A model generated the notes under the pieces. It was given only the letters and a program-made list of their open reading frames with translations. It was not told where the DNA came from and did not search any database. A DNA stretch of 64,000 bases from Perognathus longimembris pacificus (lineage: Eukaryota > Chordata > Mammalia > Rodentia > Heteromyidae), in assembly GCF_023159225.1 (NCBI RefSeq), contig NC_063172.1:45885832-45949831 (forward strand), in the 5' to 3' direction. Shown in pieces: positions 37,600 to 50,421 of this stretch (the first letter of the stretch is position 1; every line of letters begins with the position of its first letter). The position numbers were made by a program, and so were the translations under genes.

Positions 37600-37794
37600 G
37601 ATAATAGTATTTTTATTTTTTATTTTATTTTCTACCAGTACTGGGGCTTGATATCAAGGCCTGGGCACTCTCCTTGAGCTTCTTTTTGCTAATATTCTGC
37701 CACTTTTACTGTTTATGTGGTAATGAGGAATCCAACCCAGGGCTTCATGCAAGCTAGGTAAGTACTCTACCACTAAGTTGAATTCCCAGCCCCA
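37600..37794 (-). mobile_element. IDL-Geo SINE, minus strand, diverged
   Basis: Plus-strand reading runs T-rich tail, reverse Geo arm ('ccagtactggggcttgatat', 'cttgagcttctttttgct', 'ctgccact'), then reverse ID arm ('aatccaacccagggcttca', 'actctaccactaag', 'cccagcccc'). The internal Geo segment is shortened. Confidence 0.82.
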
Positions 37795-37849
37795 GTGGTC
37801 TTTTTAAAAGAGATAAAAAAGAAAGGAGGACTTGGAATATAATCTAGCT

Positions 37850-39935
37850 TTCTAGAGTGTTTGAACCAGTTTATATTCCCAATAGTGTAGTAGGGTTCCC
37901 TTTTGGCCATATACCCCCTGCATCTGTTATTATTAGTTTTCTTGATAATGGTATTCTAACTGCAATGAGGTAGAATTTCAATGTAGTTTTGAGCTGCATT
38001 TCTTTCATGGCCAGAGATGTTGAACATTTCTTCATGTTTGTATTGGCTATTCTTATTAGCTCTCCAGAGAAGTGCCTTTTTAATTCTTTAGCCCACTTAT
38101 TAATGAGGTAGTAGTGTCTTTAAGGATTTGTTATTTGGGGGTTTAATTTTTTTAGCTGTAGGTATATTTTTGATATGAGCCTCTTGTCTGTTGTATACCT
38201 AGGGAAGATCTTCTCCCAATCTATGGGTTTTCTATTTATCTTGTTATTTATGTCCTTTGCTGTGCAGAAGCTCTGGAGTTTAATGAGATCCTATTTATCC
38301 AGCCATTCTTTATTTTGTTGTGTTTCTGGATGTTTAAGAAGTTTGACCTGTGCCAAGGAGCCCTAGTGTTTCTCTTATCCCTTCCTGTAATATTTTCAGA
38401 ATATCTGTTCTTACCTTTGGTACATTTGAACTTGATTCTGGTGCACGGTGGTATATAGGTGTGGGGCACATTTGGATGTCAACTAGCTGGCCCCACCTGT
38501 TTCTCAGTCTTGGGGCCACATGTGGCTAAGATGGCTGTGCCTAACAACAACACGCAGCTGCTACAAGTGTTTTTGGTTATAACCCAGAGGTGGTTCTGTG
38601 GGCTGTGATGCCCCAGCTCTTCCGCCTTTGGTAGACAGCTCATGCCTCCCCTTCCTGCCAATCTTAGACTTGATTGGTTCCTGTGCCTTATATTAGTGGC
38701 ATGCACTTCCCCAATAAACGAGATCTTGCACCTACTTGACTCCAGGCCATCTGATTTTCCTCCGGTGAGGGAGGGCTGGGTGTGGGCAGCCTGCCGACCC
38801 TTTCCTTGCTTGTCTCCTCTGGCCAAGGCATGCTTTCCCTGTCTCTACCATGGGTAGGGGGAGTGTGGGGGCGTGGCTAAAGATCCCGACATATATGTGT
38901 CTAACTGCAGTTTTCTGCACGTGTATAGGCAATTCTGCCATTTGTTGAAGAGACTATCTTTCTTCCATCTGATGATTTTGGCTCCGTTGTCAAAGACTAG
39001 GTGACCATAGGTCTGTGGGATCATTTCTAGGTCTTAAATTCCATTCCATTGGTCCTCAGGCCTGTTCAAGTGTCAGCAGTTTTTTCATAACTATGGCTTT
39101 ATAATACAGTTTGAAGTTTATGATTTAGCAATCCCACTCCTGGGCATTTACCCAAATGATCACAGATAAGACCACACTAAACCTACCAGCACAACTATGT
39201 TCTTTGCAGCACTATACCATAGCTAAGATATGCAACCAACAAAGATGCCCCCCAGTAGATGAATGGATCAAGAAAATGTGAAATCCTATGCTTCCATCAA
39301 AAAGAATGGCATCACCCCATTCACAAGAAAATGGAAAGAATCAGGGAAAAATTTATATTAGGTGAAGCAAGTTAGACCCAAAGAAGCATAGGCTCTATGA
39401 TTCCTTCATTTGTAATAACTAGTATATGTCTAGGAAAGTCCTAGCAGAGGATCACAATAGCTCACTAGCTATGGACTATGTCCATATAAAATGATGTTAA
39501 TGGAAATAAGCTCCATGATATGCAAACAGGAGATTATTTGTTTCTTTGTTTTTAATATACTTTGGTTAGTTATTTCTTTTTTTCTTTGTTTTGTTTCTTT
39601 GGTTTGTCCCCCATTGTCACTGTGTTTCTTGGTTTTTTTGGCAACCCATGTCTTGTATATACATTTATTTGATTTGGGGAAGAGAAGAGGAATAACAAAA
39701 TGGTGAGACAAAGGACAAAGAATGAACCAATGTAGCAGTGATGTTCACAAGATACCATATTGAAAATAAACTTCACAACTTGGGGGGAAGGAAGGTGGAG
39801 GGGAGGGTAAGTGGGGGATAAGGAGGGCGGGGGTAACACTGTTCAACAAGAAATGTGCTTATTACCTTACTTATCCAACTGTAACCACTATGTATATCAC
39901 TTTTACAATTAAACTAAATTAAATTAAAAATAAAT
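37850..39935 (+). mobile_element. 5'-inverted L1 (twin-priming structure), interrupted by a solo LTR
   Basis: From 37850 to about 39116 the sequence is antisense L1 ORF2, running from the zinc-finger region ('gtagggttcccttttggcca') back into the reverse transcriptase. At about 39117 it switches to sense orientation ('atttagcaatcccactcctg') and continues through the ORF2 end and 3'UTR, with a G-rich tract at about 39781-39832 and an A-rich end near 39935. The sense part resumes just downstream of the antisense part in L1 coordinates, as twin-primed reverse transcription predicts. The inverted half carries an LTR at 38477-38891. Frames are degraded. Confidence 0.88.
38477..38891 (+). mobile_element. 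Solo ERV LTR within an inverted L1
   Basis: 415 bases beginning TGTC and ending GACA, inverted terminal bases as expected of an LTR, with an AATAAA signal at 38713-38718 and GC content above the surroundings. L1 sequence stops at the left edge ('gtggggcacatttgga') and resumes at the right ('tctaactgcagttttctgc'). The flanking tetranucleotides (TGGA and TATA) do not match, so the exact ends are provisional. No viral genes are present. Family not assigned. Confidence 0.7.
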
Positions 39936-40099
39936 AAATGGCATGTTGGATAGAGATCCTGAGCACCAACTTAGCAACCAAACTTGGATAGGGAATGGAT
40001 GTGTCTTTCATCTAGAGGAGAATACCAATATCAAATACACAGGAACATATGCAGATAAACAAATCATTTTATTGATAAACCAAATAGAGGTCTTCTATT

Positions 40100-40319
40100 T
40101 GCTTTTTTTCTGGGTGTAATTCTTTTGTGTGACTGTCCTGGGGCTTGAACTCAGGGCCTGGGGTGCTGTCTCTGAGCTCCCCCATTCCCCATGCTAGAAT
40201 TCTAGCATTTGAGTCACAGTTTTATTTACTTTCTTGCTTGGGTTGACTTTGTACCTCAGTCCTCAGACAGCTTCCTTAATATTTAAAATTATAGATGTGA
40301 GCCACCAGTGCACAGCTGG
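40100..40319 (-). mobile_element. B1-Geo dimeric SINE, minus strand
   Basis: The reverse complement starts 'gtgcactggtggctcacatc' (B1-like arm) and ends with a Geo arm ('ggccctgagttcaagcccca'). The arms are joined by an AT-rich linker. Same architecture as 8238-8511 and 60551-60814, strongly diverged. Confidence 0.8.
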
Positions 40320-42493
40320 GCTTGCTATTTTATTTTAACCCATAGAAGGAGAGAAATATTTGAATTGTTCACCATGAGGTGCTGCTTCTGTTTTCTAATT
40401 TCAAAGTACAATTAATGTTTTTCCCATGAGTTAGTAATTTATGTCTATGTTAATGTTGGCACACTGTGTAGTTATATTCTATTTTGAAGTTTAAAGAACA
40501 GTGTCTTGAATAAGATATTAGTTGTTTAAGAGGAAATATGCCCAATTCTAAGCAAGCTCATGAAACACTGGGGTCTGTTGTTGCACATCATTGCCTTTTT
40601 TTGATTGTATCAAAAAACACATATAGTACATATTTCCATAAATGAAATATACTTAATAAATAGAAAGAAGACATGAATAATTAGAATAAATACAAAGAAG
40701 ACACTGCTTCAATAAAAATATAATCATAAAATAATTGAGAATTTTCTATACTAAAAACTCCAGTTCTTGAAAATGTCACGCTCATCTTTGCCTATGTAGC
40801 AACTTTGTTGTAATGGAAAGATTCAAATTTCAGTGATTCTTCACTTGAGTAGCAATCTTGAGTAGGTACCAAAAGTACCTACTCTTGGAAGTCTGTACCA
40901 CACAATTCATGCCACTTCCATGAAATATGATGCTAATTTACCTAGAAACAATGACAATAATTTAGTGTACTGAATAATGCTCGAACACTATCTGTTCTAG
41001 TGTTTACTGCAGAAAACTTTATATTTCTTATCTTATTTGCTTTCTGTTTCTTACTCTCTGTAGGATTCAGATAATTTGAAATCTACAAGGACAACAGTTC
41101 TTTACTTTGTAAACTCCGAGATAATAACATTCACCATAACAAAATGAAATAAACCATTGCTATGATAAAAATTATAAAAGACAGGGTTGTTTCACACATT
41201 CCATTTTTCATCCTATATTGCAGTGATTGTCATGATAATTTTCTCCTTTTTTCAGTTCACCATTCTTTTATTTAACAAATATTGATTGTGACCTGATATA
41301 GTTGCATTAAATATACACAGGCATCTCTTTTATAGGAGTTTTTGTCCATTGGGAAAATAGATATTTAACAAATAATTTCAAGTGTGATGAATATTAATAC
41401 CTGAAGTATTTTATGGAAGTTGGAGTTAGCTTGGGTTTCACAGATCATGAGAAACATGGAAGCAATCAGATAGAAATGAAGATATTGTTCAATCAATTTT
41501 TAATCTTAATTCTTAAGCATCTTCACAAACTTGGCTTGGAAAAAGTATTGTGTAATTTTTGAGGGCTGTGATGTTCTGTATATTTGGATTGTGTATATTA
41601 ATAACAAGTACATAGAGCAAAATTATACTGATTTTACAAATATACCTATATCATTTTTAGCTCAGTCTGATAATGAAACTTTATCCACAATTGTCCAAAC
41701 ATCTTAGTTCTAGAAATAAATTTGAGTCTCCAAACAAATCATGTCCAATTTTCATGTGGTAAATGTCATGACAACTTTGTAACTAGCCTGCACATGATTA
41801 ATGTCAAAAGATATTTCAGTGTTTCTAATTTGTACTTTTCATTTTCATTGGGAGATAAACATTTCCAATGGAGATGATGAAAACTGTGCAGACAAGGCTG
41901 CTTTCATTTAAAAAGAGGAACAGAAAGCATTATTTTTAAATAGTAAATATATAAATAGAGTCAAAGATTTAAAAACTCTGGAGGGGATCTGCCTTGTTTA
42001 AAGACGTAGATGTCTAGAATTTTTCTTGTGACCCCTGCTAAATGATGATAATGTGTGAAACCATTCTGTATTGCAATTCCTACTCCCTTGTTCTGTAACT
42101 AGAGTTTCTAGATAACTGTTTCATTATTTTTATCTTTTACATAAAACTTTGAAATATCTTAGAAAAGAAATGAAAAATTAGAAGACCTGAGAGATTCATT
42201 TCCAAAACTCTATCAAGAAATAGAACATTGTGACAGAAGAGAATTAGAAAATTGATTCAATAGATATAATATCTGAATAATATGAGTTTTAGAAGGAGGA
42301 AACAGGGCAAAGGTCAAATGAGAAATAATGAAAGTGGGTTTTTGAGACAAAGAACATATATTTTCTACATAAAAAAGCCACAGATGCATCCAAGATGGTG
42401 GATTAAATTGGCAAAGATTTGTGAAGTTTAGGACATCAGGAATAAAGATAAAGTTCTAAAACATCACCACAGTGGAATATTTGTATATATGAT

Positions 42494-42532
<39 letters not shown>

Positions 42533-44524
42533 ATGTGTGTAGAGAGAGAGAAAAAAGAGAGCGCTAAGAATCCAAACTGTTTCAGAACCCTAAACAGCAG
42601 GGCTAAGAACTGAAATGATGGATTAATGTGTTAATATTCTCAAGGAAAGTGAGAAATAGCTTAGAATTCTATACATATTTCCTCTATTAGCCAAGATAGT
42701 GGGCAAAAATATATTGGAGATATATACAATAAAAATGTTTCCTATATGTTAATTTAGGAAGCAACTGTAAATACTACACAAATGTGAGGTGACAGACCCA
42801 AAGTGAGAAAAACAAGGACAAAAAAGAAAAGAAAGAAAGTTAGCCCAGAACAGAGGTGAATGAAATTCTGGGATTATGTTAAATGCTAAGCAAACTGTAA
42901 CTGCTGTGCCCTAAAAACACAAAGAGAAAGACCCAGGCCAGATTTCAACATGTTTATGAATGTGTATGAGCATGTAGTTCACTATCTCGCAACATATCAG
43001 TCAGCACCATCAAAGAAGAGATCTTAACTTTCTTAAAAAAATATTTTCCTGCTTTGTATGTTTAAGTTACTTAAAGATTAAAGGATGCTTTAACATTTCA
43101 AAAATAAGACTTTACATCATGATAATCATCCTCCTAATTGGTTCTGGGTCTGTGTTTATGTTTCCCCTTGATTTAGTGTTCACTGTCCCTTTCTGGTGTC
43201 ACTGTCCTTCTGACCCATGAAATTTCCTTCTAGGAGGTGTTATTAATTAAGGGAGTATCTGTAAAGGAAAAAACCAACACAGCCTTAATAGGGAAAAAAT
43301 GCTTGCAGATTTCCTTACTAAACGAACTGAAATTTAAATGATAATAAAAAGCAATATAACTTAATTTCATTAAAAGAAGGCATTTGTGATTAAAACTTTT
43401 TTCTATTATCAATATAAAAATAGCCTGTTGTTTTGAAATTTCTATGAAGAATTCTATATTTACATTAATTATGCATAAGTCCTCAGAAGTACATTATTTC
43501 ATATCATGTTATGTATGAACTGCAAATAATTATGTACCACTAACTCAAATCTTTATGACAATTATATTATTCAAAGAATTACATAATTAAATGTAATTTT
43601 TTGCCATTTACTTTAATTTATCATATACACATGCCTCTTTATACATAGTCTTTTAGTTATGTCTCCAATCAAATTTTATTGAGCTTCTACTAAATATTTT
43701 GTGCATAGTTATAGAAAGTACACAGAAGATTTAAACATAGTTCTTTATTCTGCATAACTATGTTTCATAGTTAAATTTATCCACAGGATAATAAAATAAT
43801 TAAATATGCAAACGAATCAACTTTTTGTAGAAAGTGAGTTAAAACCATGATTAAATGTAATAATTTTAAATTAGTTGTTACTCGTCTTCAAAGTCTGATA
43901 TTGAATATTGCTTAATAGAAAGGTTTTTTTTAATCTAAATAGACATTTCTATGTTTTTAAAAAAGTGTTGATTACTACTCTCAATTTTGATAGTTCCATT
44001 TGACTAGAAATATTATATAAGCTGTAGTATTAAACATGAACTGCTCCTCTTATGTCAGAATGATAGAAGTCACAATGATTTGTAATCTTGAGATTTAGAT
44101 GTTAGGAGTTATTTGATCCATGTAAACAATGCATAACATTTTTCTTGATACTTGTATGAATGTAGATGTTTTAGCATGGCTTTCAAGAAAGAATGCTGGT
44201 AGTTTAAAAGACTTGGCTGGATTTCACCATCATTACTACCACATACTTATTGTCTGGGCTACAGTACTATCCTTAATTCCTTTATCCCCTTGTGTTGCTT
44301 GTCGAAAAGCCACTCCTGCCTTATATGTAAAAGACAAAGACAAAACTAAATTAAATAAATTTTTTAAAAGTTTAAGCCAACCTTTTATCTTCCTCATCCA
44401 TATTCTGAATCTTATGCCTCAATTTACATCCTGGAAACTTTTATAGTTTTTTAACTCTTCACATATATATCCACAGTATACCTTACAGTATACTACAGTA
44501 TACTATACCTTATAGATCATTGTA
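40320..44524. other. AT-rich noncoding DNA with a GT repeat and a possible old L1 fragment
   Basis: No gene is supported. The 105-codon open frame at 44129-44446 has no recognisable domain. Weak similarity to an ancient L1/HAL1 ORF1 3' region is seen at about 42625-42720 ('cttagaattctatacatatt'). Confidence 0.5.
42496..42558. repeat. (GT)n then (GA)n microsatellite
   Basis: About 17 GT units, a short GCATGTGTGT interruption, then GA dinucleotides to about 42558. Confidence 0.92.
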
Positions 44525-44539
44525 AGAGTTATTTATTTT

Positions 44540-44748
44540 GGGGGCTGGAAACATGGCCTAGTGGCCAGTGTGCTTGCCTCATATATGTGAAGACCTAGGT
44601 TTGATTCCTCAGCATCACATATATAGAAAAGGCCAGAAGTGGCACTGTGGCTTAAATGGCAGAGTGCTAGCCTTGAGCAAAAAGAAGCCAGGGGCAGTGC
44701 TCAGGCCCTAAGTTCAAGCCCCAGGACTGGCCAAAAAAATAAAAAAAG
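44540..44748 (+). mobile_element. IDL-Geo SINE
   Basis: Complete dimer: 'ggggctggaaacatggccta', 'ggtttgattcctcagcatc', 'ggccagaagtggcactgtgg', 'gggcagtgctcaggcccta', A-rich tail. The flanking duplication AGAGTTAYWTRTTTT (44525-44539 and 44749-44763) has three mismatches, so it is older than the copy at 26490. Confidence 0.93.
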
Positions 44749-44763
44749 AGAGTTACATGTTTT

Positions 44764-46510
44764 TATATGTCACTTGGAGTTTAATCCATTTTTCTAGAAA
44801 GGGATTATTTCTGTGTATTTGAGCATCATAGGAAAATAAATTCTGCTCTTGAGAATAGTAGCCTGGTCATTGAGTCACAAAATGTTGTATTTCTACAATT
44901 TTTCAATAGTGATTAGGTTCTGTGAGGGTGAAATTTGAAGATATATGAAGCATATATTATTTTTCTTCCTCTCAAATTAATTTTCCCTTGACAGAGAAGT
45001 GACACAGTGAGGTGCATTACTAGTGTAGAGTACATGTATATACAACTTGAATTTAAACATTGATCAGAAAGGCATAGTTTAAAATGTTGCTTTGATTTAA
45101 ACTTCAATTGTACTGTCTGGCCTCCACAGTAAGGTTTTTAACCCATCCTTTCACGGTATTTTTCAAATGGTTGGGTAGGCTCTTGAGTTCTACAAATAAG
45201 GGTGTGATAGGAAAAATTTAGATCACTAAATTCAATAATTTGGCTGTGAATATTTTAAGTGAATATTTACTCTTTTTTCCAATTACATTTCATCAAAGCC
45301 AAGTACAAATCCTTATTTGTCTTAGAATAAAAGATCAGTATTTAAAGATTATCTTCTTTTGATTTGATCAAATATCTTTTTCTGAATTCATACACTTATA
45401 CCTGTAACTAGGATTTCAAAAATAATTTTTTAACAATAAAAGAACCACAAAATTCAACATACAATTTAAGTCAGCCTTAATTTCATGTATAACAGTCACT
45501 TAAATGTTGTATACTATAATTTCATGTTATTCTGGTTGTCCACTTTTGAACAGACACTTGTTAAATAATTAAGAGTAGTCAGAGAACTTCCTGTGAAATT
45601 GTGATGTGGGTAAAACTTGCTCATTGAAGACATGAAATATTTTCTTTAATAATAGAAACTAGATTTTAATAGAACAACATAGGTTATATTAATGTGTGTG
45701 AGAGGGGGAAAGGGAAAGGAAGAAAGAAGAAGAGAAAGCTTAATAAGGATACAAGCTGACACTGTGTAAGGAAGAGCATTGATATATGATAGCTGAAAGA
45801 GTATAAAATACAAATTTGACCCACTTGTTTTCCCAAACTCTGCCTGGGGGTAGTCTTTTTTTCACTATCTCCTGCAATCTATTAACCAAAAGTATAGTGT
45901 CCCTAGGTACCTCTGTTAGTAAGAAGCCTGTCATTATCCCACATGTGAGAGATTGTACATTGACTATTTGTCCATCTAGATTTTTATTCCCTGGGTGTTT
46001 TTCTCTGAGCTATGTCACAAGGGAGATGATCTGGTGAAAATATGTCCTCATTTGTTTATAGAAAAGACTCATTTAACTGTTAAAATAACTATGTAGTATT
46101 TCCACTCAGGCTCTGGACATCTCCTGTCCCCACTGGGATTAATATCCTTAGGGGCAGAAAGGATTTTCGCTATCCCCTAAAATGAGGCCATAGTGGTCTA
46201 AAACAGGACTAGGACCAGCTTCACACAGAGCCTTTGGAGTCTGTTCTTATCTGCTTCTCTCCTTACACAGACACTAACCAGCTTTTATACTGAAGTCAAA
46301 ATGGAAAAGTTAATACCAGTAAAATTGGGTTTTAAGAATTCAACTTTTAATTTTTACTTCCTCCTGACAAATAGTACATAACTGTTAAATCATTTTTTAT
46401 AAATATCAAAAACTTGAAAGATGTTGCGTTTTAGGCCAATCAAGTTTACTGTTTCTTTTGGTGTAGGGACTGATAGTGGAAAGTTGGAAATTGCTATAGC
46501 ATGCTCTTAC
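44764..46510. other. Noncoding, no feature recognised
   Basis: Unique-looking AT-rich sequence. A GA/GGGAAA-rich purine stretch lies near 45700-45740. No exon, RNA or retroelement could be supported. Confidence 0.5.
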
Positions 46511-47383
46511 TTTTCTGGTTTGATTTCTTTGATTTGCTGTGTTTCTGGGTCTTTGTTAAGAAACTTTTGACCTGTCCCAAGAATGGAATCCTATGGTTAC
46601 ATCAGAAAGAATGACAATCGCCCCATTCATAAGGAAATGGAAAGACTTGGAAAAAATCATATTAAGAAAAGTGAGCCAGACCCAAAGAAAAATAGAATCT
46701 ATGCTTTTCCCTCATTGGTAATAGCACAGGATCACAATAGCTCAATAGCTATATACATATGATTTTTTTTTCATTTGCAGTGATTTTATTTATTTATTTA
46801 TTTTTTCTTCAAATTTTTATTATCAAACTCATGTACAGAGAGGTTACAGTTTCATACGTTAGGCATTGGATACATTCCTTGTACTGTTTGTTACCTTGTC
46901 CCTCATACCCCCCTCCCTCCTCCCCCTTTCCCTTTCCCCCCCTGAGGTGTTTAGTTCACTTACACCAAACTGTTTTGCAAGTATTGCTTTTGTAGTTGTT
47001 TGTCTTTTTTTACCCTGTGTCTCTCAATTTTGGTATTCCCTTTCAATTTCCTACTTCTAATACCAGTATACACGGTTTCCAATATACTCAGATAAGATTA
47101 CAGAGATAGCGTAGGTACAACCACAGGAAGGTGATACAAGAACATCATCAATAATAGAAGCTACAGATACACATGGGATGTTGAAAGTAGTTACAATTGT
47201 GTTGTGATCAAAACAGGATCAGTAGAGTACAAGGAAAGAATCCTTAAAGCTGTTAGGGAGAAGAAAACTATCACATATAAAGGAAAAGCAATCAGAATTA
47301 CCCCAGACTTCTCAGCAGAGACCATGAAAGCAAGGAGAGCCTGGAATGAAGTATACCAAACACTAAATAAAAATAACTACCAA

Positions 47384-49245
47384 ACTTCTGGGAAGACAGC
47401 AGAGCAGCTGCAGTGCAATAGCTCAGCTCCCTCCAGCACCGCAGATTTCTCACCCCTTAGAAACATTTACCACTAGAAATACAACCAGCCTAAGTTGTAA
47501 CAGTACAGGGATTCTGGCCAGCAAGGAAAAACTGACTTTGCACATCTGAAAACACAGATTCATGCTCTGGGCGGTTTCCCACCACCCCGCCAGTGTCGGT
47601 GGCACTGGCACAGTGCCCATCACAGCAACCCACACTCCACGGAGGTAAAGCACACAGCGGAGACCTGCCGGCTCCTGAGAATGGATGACCTGAAATCACC
47701 GAGAAAGCGTGAGTACCCACGAAAGATATTCTCACTCACGACCACAGAGCAACTCTGGCAAGGCAGCCCTGCCCCCACCGCCAGAGCAAAGTGCTATCTT
47801 TCCCACTGGCATAGGGTCAGACCAGATTGGAACTAAAGCGGGCCTGGGAAAAGCGAGGTCAAATTAGCCATCTTTGAAAAGGGCAAGAGGGACCAATCAG
47901 CGAGACCCGACTCCGCCCAGGAGAACGCCCCCTGCCCAGGTGGGAGGTGTGCCCTGGGCATTGGCTTAGCCAGAGGTGCCCCGCCCTGCCTATCAGAACT
48001 TCTAAATTTAAAGCGAAAACAGCCACCAGCTCCCAGCAGCAGGGAAACACCAGACTGAGGTTCCTGAGACAGTTAAATGGTCCCGTCACAGAGGAAGCCC
48101 AATTCCCAGCCCAAAAAGGAGCTGCTTTCCAAAGCCACCTCTGCAAAAGAGGCAGCCTGGTGAAGGAGGCAGAAGCCTTGCACAGGCAAGCACCTCTCAG
48201 CTGGGTAAAAGAGGCCAGAGGCACACCTCCCTGCTGAGTTCACAGCCTATTCAAAGGCAGTATGTAAAGGCCACAGCCCTGCAGCAAACAGAGGAGCAAG
48301 CTGAATTCTGCCAAACCCAGAAAATCAGGAATAGAGACTGCAGACCATCATAAGGAAACCAGAGACTGGGGAAACATGACCCAAACAAAGAAGACTCCAT
48401 TTTTTTTTCTTTATCTTTTCAACATTTCTTAAACTTTAAAAAAAATTTTTTTTTCAATTCGGAAACATCTTTTTTTTTTTTTCCCCATGTTTTCTATTTT
48501 TACCAGTTTGTTTTATCAAGGTTTTTTTTCTTTTCTGTTTGTTTGGGTTGTTCCTTTGCTGATTTTTTTTAAAAAAATTTTTTCCTATTTATTTTATCTT
48601 CTTTTTTAAATAATTATTCTCTGTTGTGTGCATCTGTCTCCCACTACTTTTACTTTATTTCTCTCTCTGCGTTCTCTTTCTTTAAAACTTACTTCTCTAT
48701 GAAGAACAACTCCACTCTTTTCTGCTAACTCTCCATTATCTATCATTGCAACCTTATTCTCTCTACTGATTCTACTCTTCTCGACACTTCCACATCACTG
48801 AAACTAAAGCAAAATCACCACCTCCCCTCCCCAATACATTTTACTCTATTCTCTTTACTGCCTCCAACTTACCCTCCTGACTTACTGCCTGGAACTCCAG
48901 TCTCCAATGACTCCTGGTTATTGGATAGAGGGTATCCCAGCTTAATAAGAGTGAATCAAAGGGGTTCATAGAGAAAGCCAGTCCTAAAAGATCTTAATAT
49001 AAAAACAAGAATTGCGTATATAGTTGTAACAGTAAATAAGTAACTACTGAATACAGGGCGCAGGATCAGTTGTTATATTGAGATTGTATTCTTTAGGAAC
49101 ACCAAATCTAATTTTATAGACAGGTATACAGGGTATCTGTACATAATTGTGAACTTGTAAGATTCAAACAACAGTGCTTGGTAAGGGCTGCGTTGGGTCT
49201 TAAACGGTGCTCACAGGTGCTGGTAGACTGGCATCCCCCATTCAA
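47384..49245 (+). promoter_or_regulatory. L1 family B 5'UTR
   Basis: The first kilobase is GC-rich ('cttctgggaagacagcagag' start). It is followed by a T/C-rich tract at about 48397-48870 with several poly-T blocks, then a segment shared with the start of the L1 at 19790. It is unlike the family A 5'UTR at 9484, so the two L1 lineages carry different promoters. Promoter function is inferred from element structure. Confidence 0.75.
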
Positions 49246-50369
49246 ATGGGCAGAAGAAACACAAGAAGGATGGCAAACAATGAAGTCTTATCTCCCACTC
49301 AAAACAAGCAGGAAGCAGAGCAGCCAATCAAAGACTTAGAAGAGAACCCTCAAAATGCTCTACAAAGTCTACTGATAAACATGATAAATGAAAAGTTTGA
49401 ATCTCTTCAGTCAATTATTCTAGAGCGTGAGGAGGCAAAGCAAAAATTAATGGAGAATTTCATGGCATTCACAAATAGAAAGATAAATGAACATAAAGAG
49501 TCAAATGAAAAGATAGCTAACCAGCTTAAAGATTTGAGAGACAACTCTCAAAACCAAAGTAATGAAGTTAATGAAGTAAAGAAGTCCATACAAGACCTAA
49601 GAAATAACATGGAACTTATCAGGAAAGACCAGTCAGAAGCAAAAGAGATTCGAAATCAAGTAACTAGCCTACAGTCCCGACCAACTGAAGCAGAGGATCG
49701 AATTTCGGGAGCTGAAGATTCCTTAGATTCTATGGAGAAAGATCAAAAATCAATACAAATCCAGTCCAAGCAACAAAACAGATGGCTACAGGAGATTCAA
49801 GACACGATCAGGAAGCCCAATTTAAGGATAATAGGTATTGAGGAAAACTTGGAGAAAGAGGTTAATGGGATAGGCAACCTATTTAACAGAATATTAGCTG
49901 AGAACTTCCCAAATATCCAGAAGGAAAGGCCTATACAGATACAAGAAGCATTTAGAATCCCAAACCGACCAGACCAGAATAGGACATCCCACCGAGACAT
50001 TGTGATCAAAACAGCTTCAACAGAGTGCAAGGAAAAAAAATACTCAAAGTTGTTAGGGCAAAGAAAACAATCACATATAAAGGAAAAGCAATCAGAATTA
50101 CCCCAGACTTCTCAGCAGAGACCATGAAAGCAAGGAGAGCCTGGAATGAAGTATACCAAACTCTAAATAAAAATAACTACCAACCAAGAATTCTGTACCC
50201 AGCCAAACTCTCCTTCATAGCTGAATGTCAAATAAAAGTCTTCCACAGTAAGGAAAAACTGAAACAATATATCTCCACCAAACCAGCTTTACACAAAATC
50301 CTTAAAGATGTACTATACAGGGAAAATAATCAAGATCCCAATACAGACAGAGACATGCACCCTAATTAG
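49246..50369 (+). pseudogene. L1 ORF1 protein, family B, one frameshift
   Basis: The start was chosen at ATG 49246 ('MGRRNTRR', a basic N-terminus typical of ORF1p) rather than the upstream in-frame ATG at 49207. A coiled coil covers about residues 20-170 and the RRM core 'NLRIIGIEENLEKEVNG' is near residue 195. The frame is open until an A-rich run at about 50029-50037, where a net single-base change shifts it. The C-terminal domain ('AIRITPDFSAETMKARRAWN') continues in the other frame to the stop at 50367-50369. Predicted to encode a truncated RNA-binding protein only. Confidence 0.92.
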
Positions 50370-50421
50370 TAAACAACAGATCAAGAAATGGGAAGACACA
50401 GCTTTAAACAAAATAGTGATA

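Noticed and set aside
42375..42420. 'ccaagatggtggatt' as an L1 5' start with a YY1-like site
   Set aside because: An isolated short match. The following sequence does not resemble any L1 5'UTR I can recognise.
44129..44446. 105-codon open frame
   Set aside because: The longest frame outside repeats, but it lacks recognisable motifs. A chance frame or an old decayed repeat is more likely than a gene.
47859..48237. Open frames of 96 and 121 codons on opposite strands in GC-rich sequence
   Set aside because: They lie within the L1 5'UTR and are explained by base composition.
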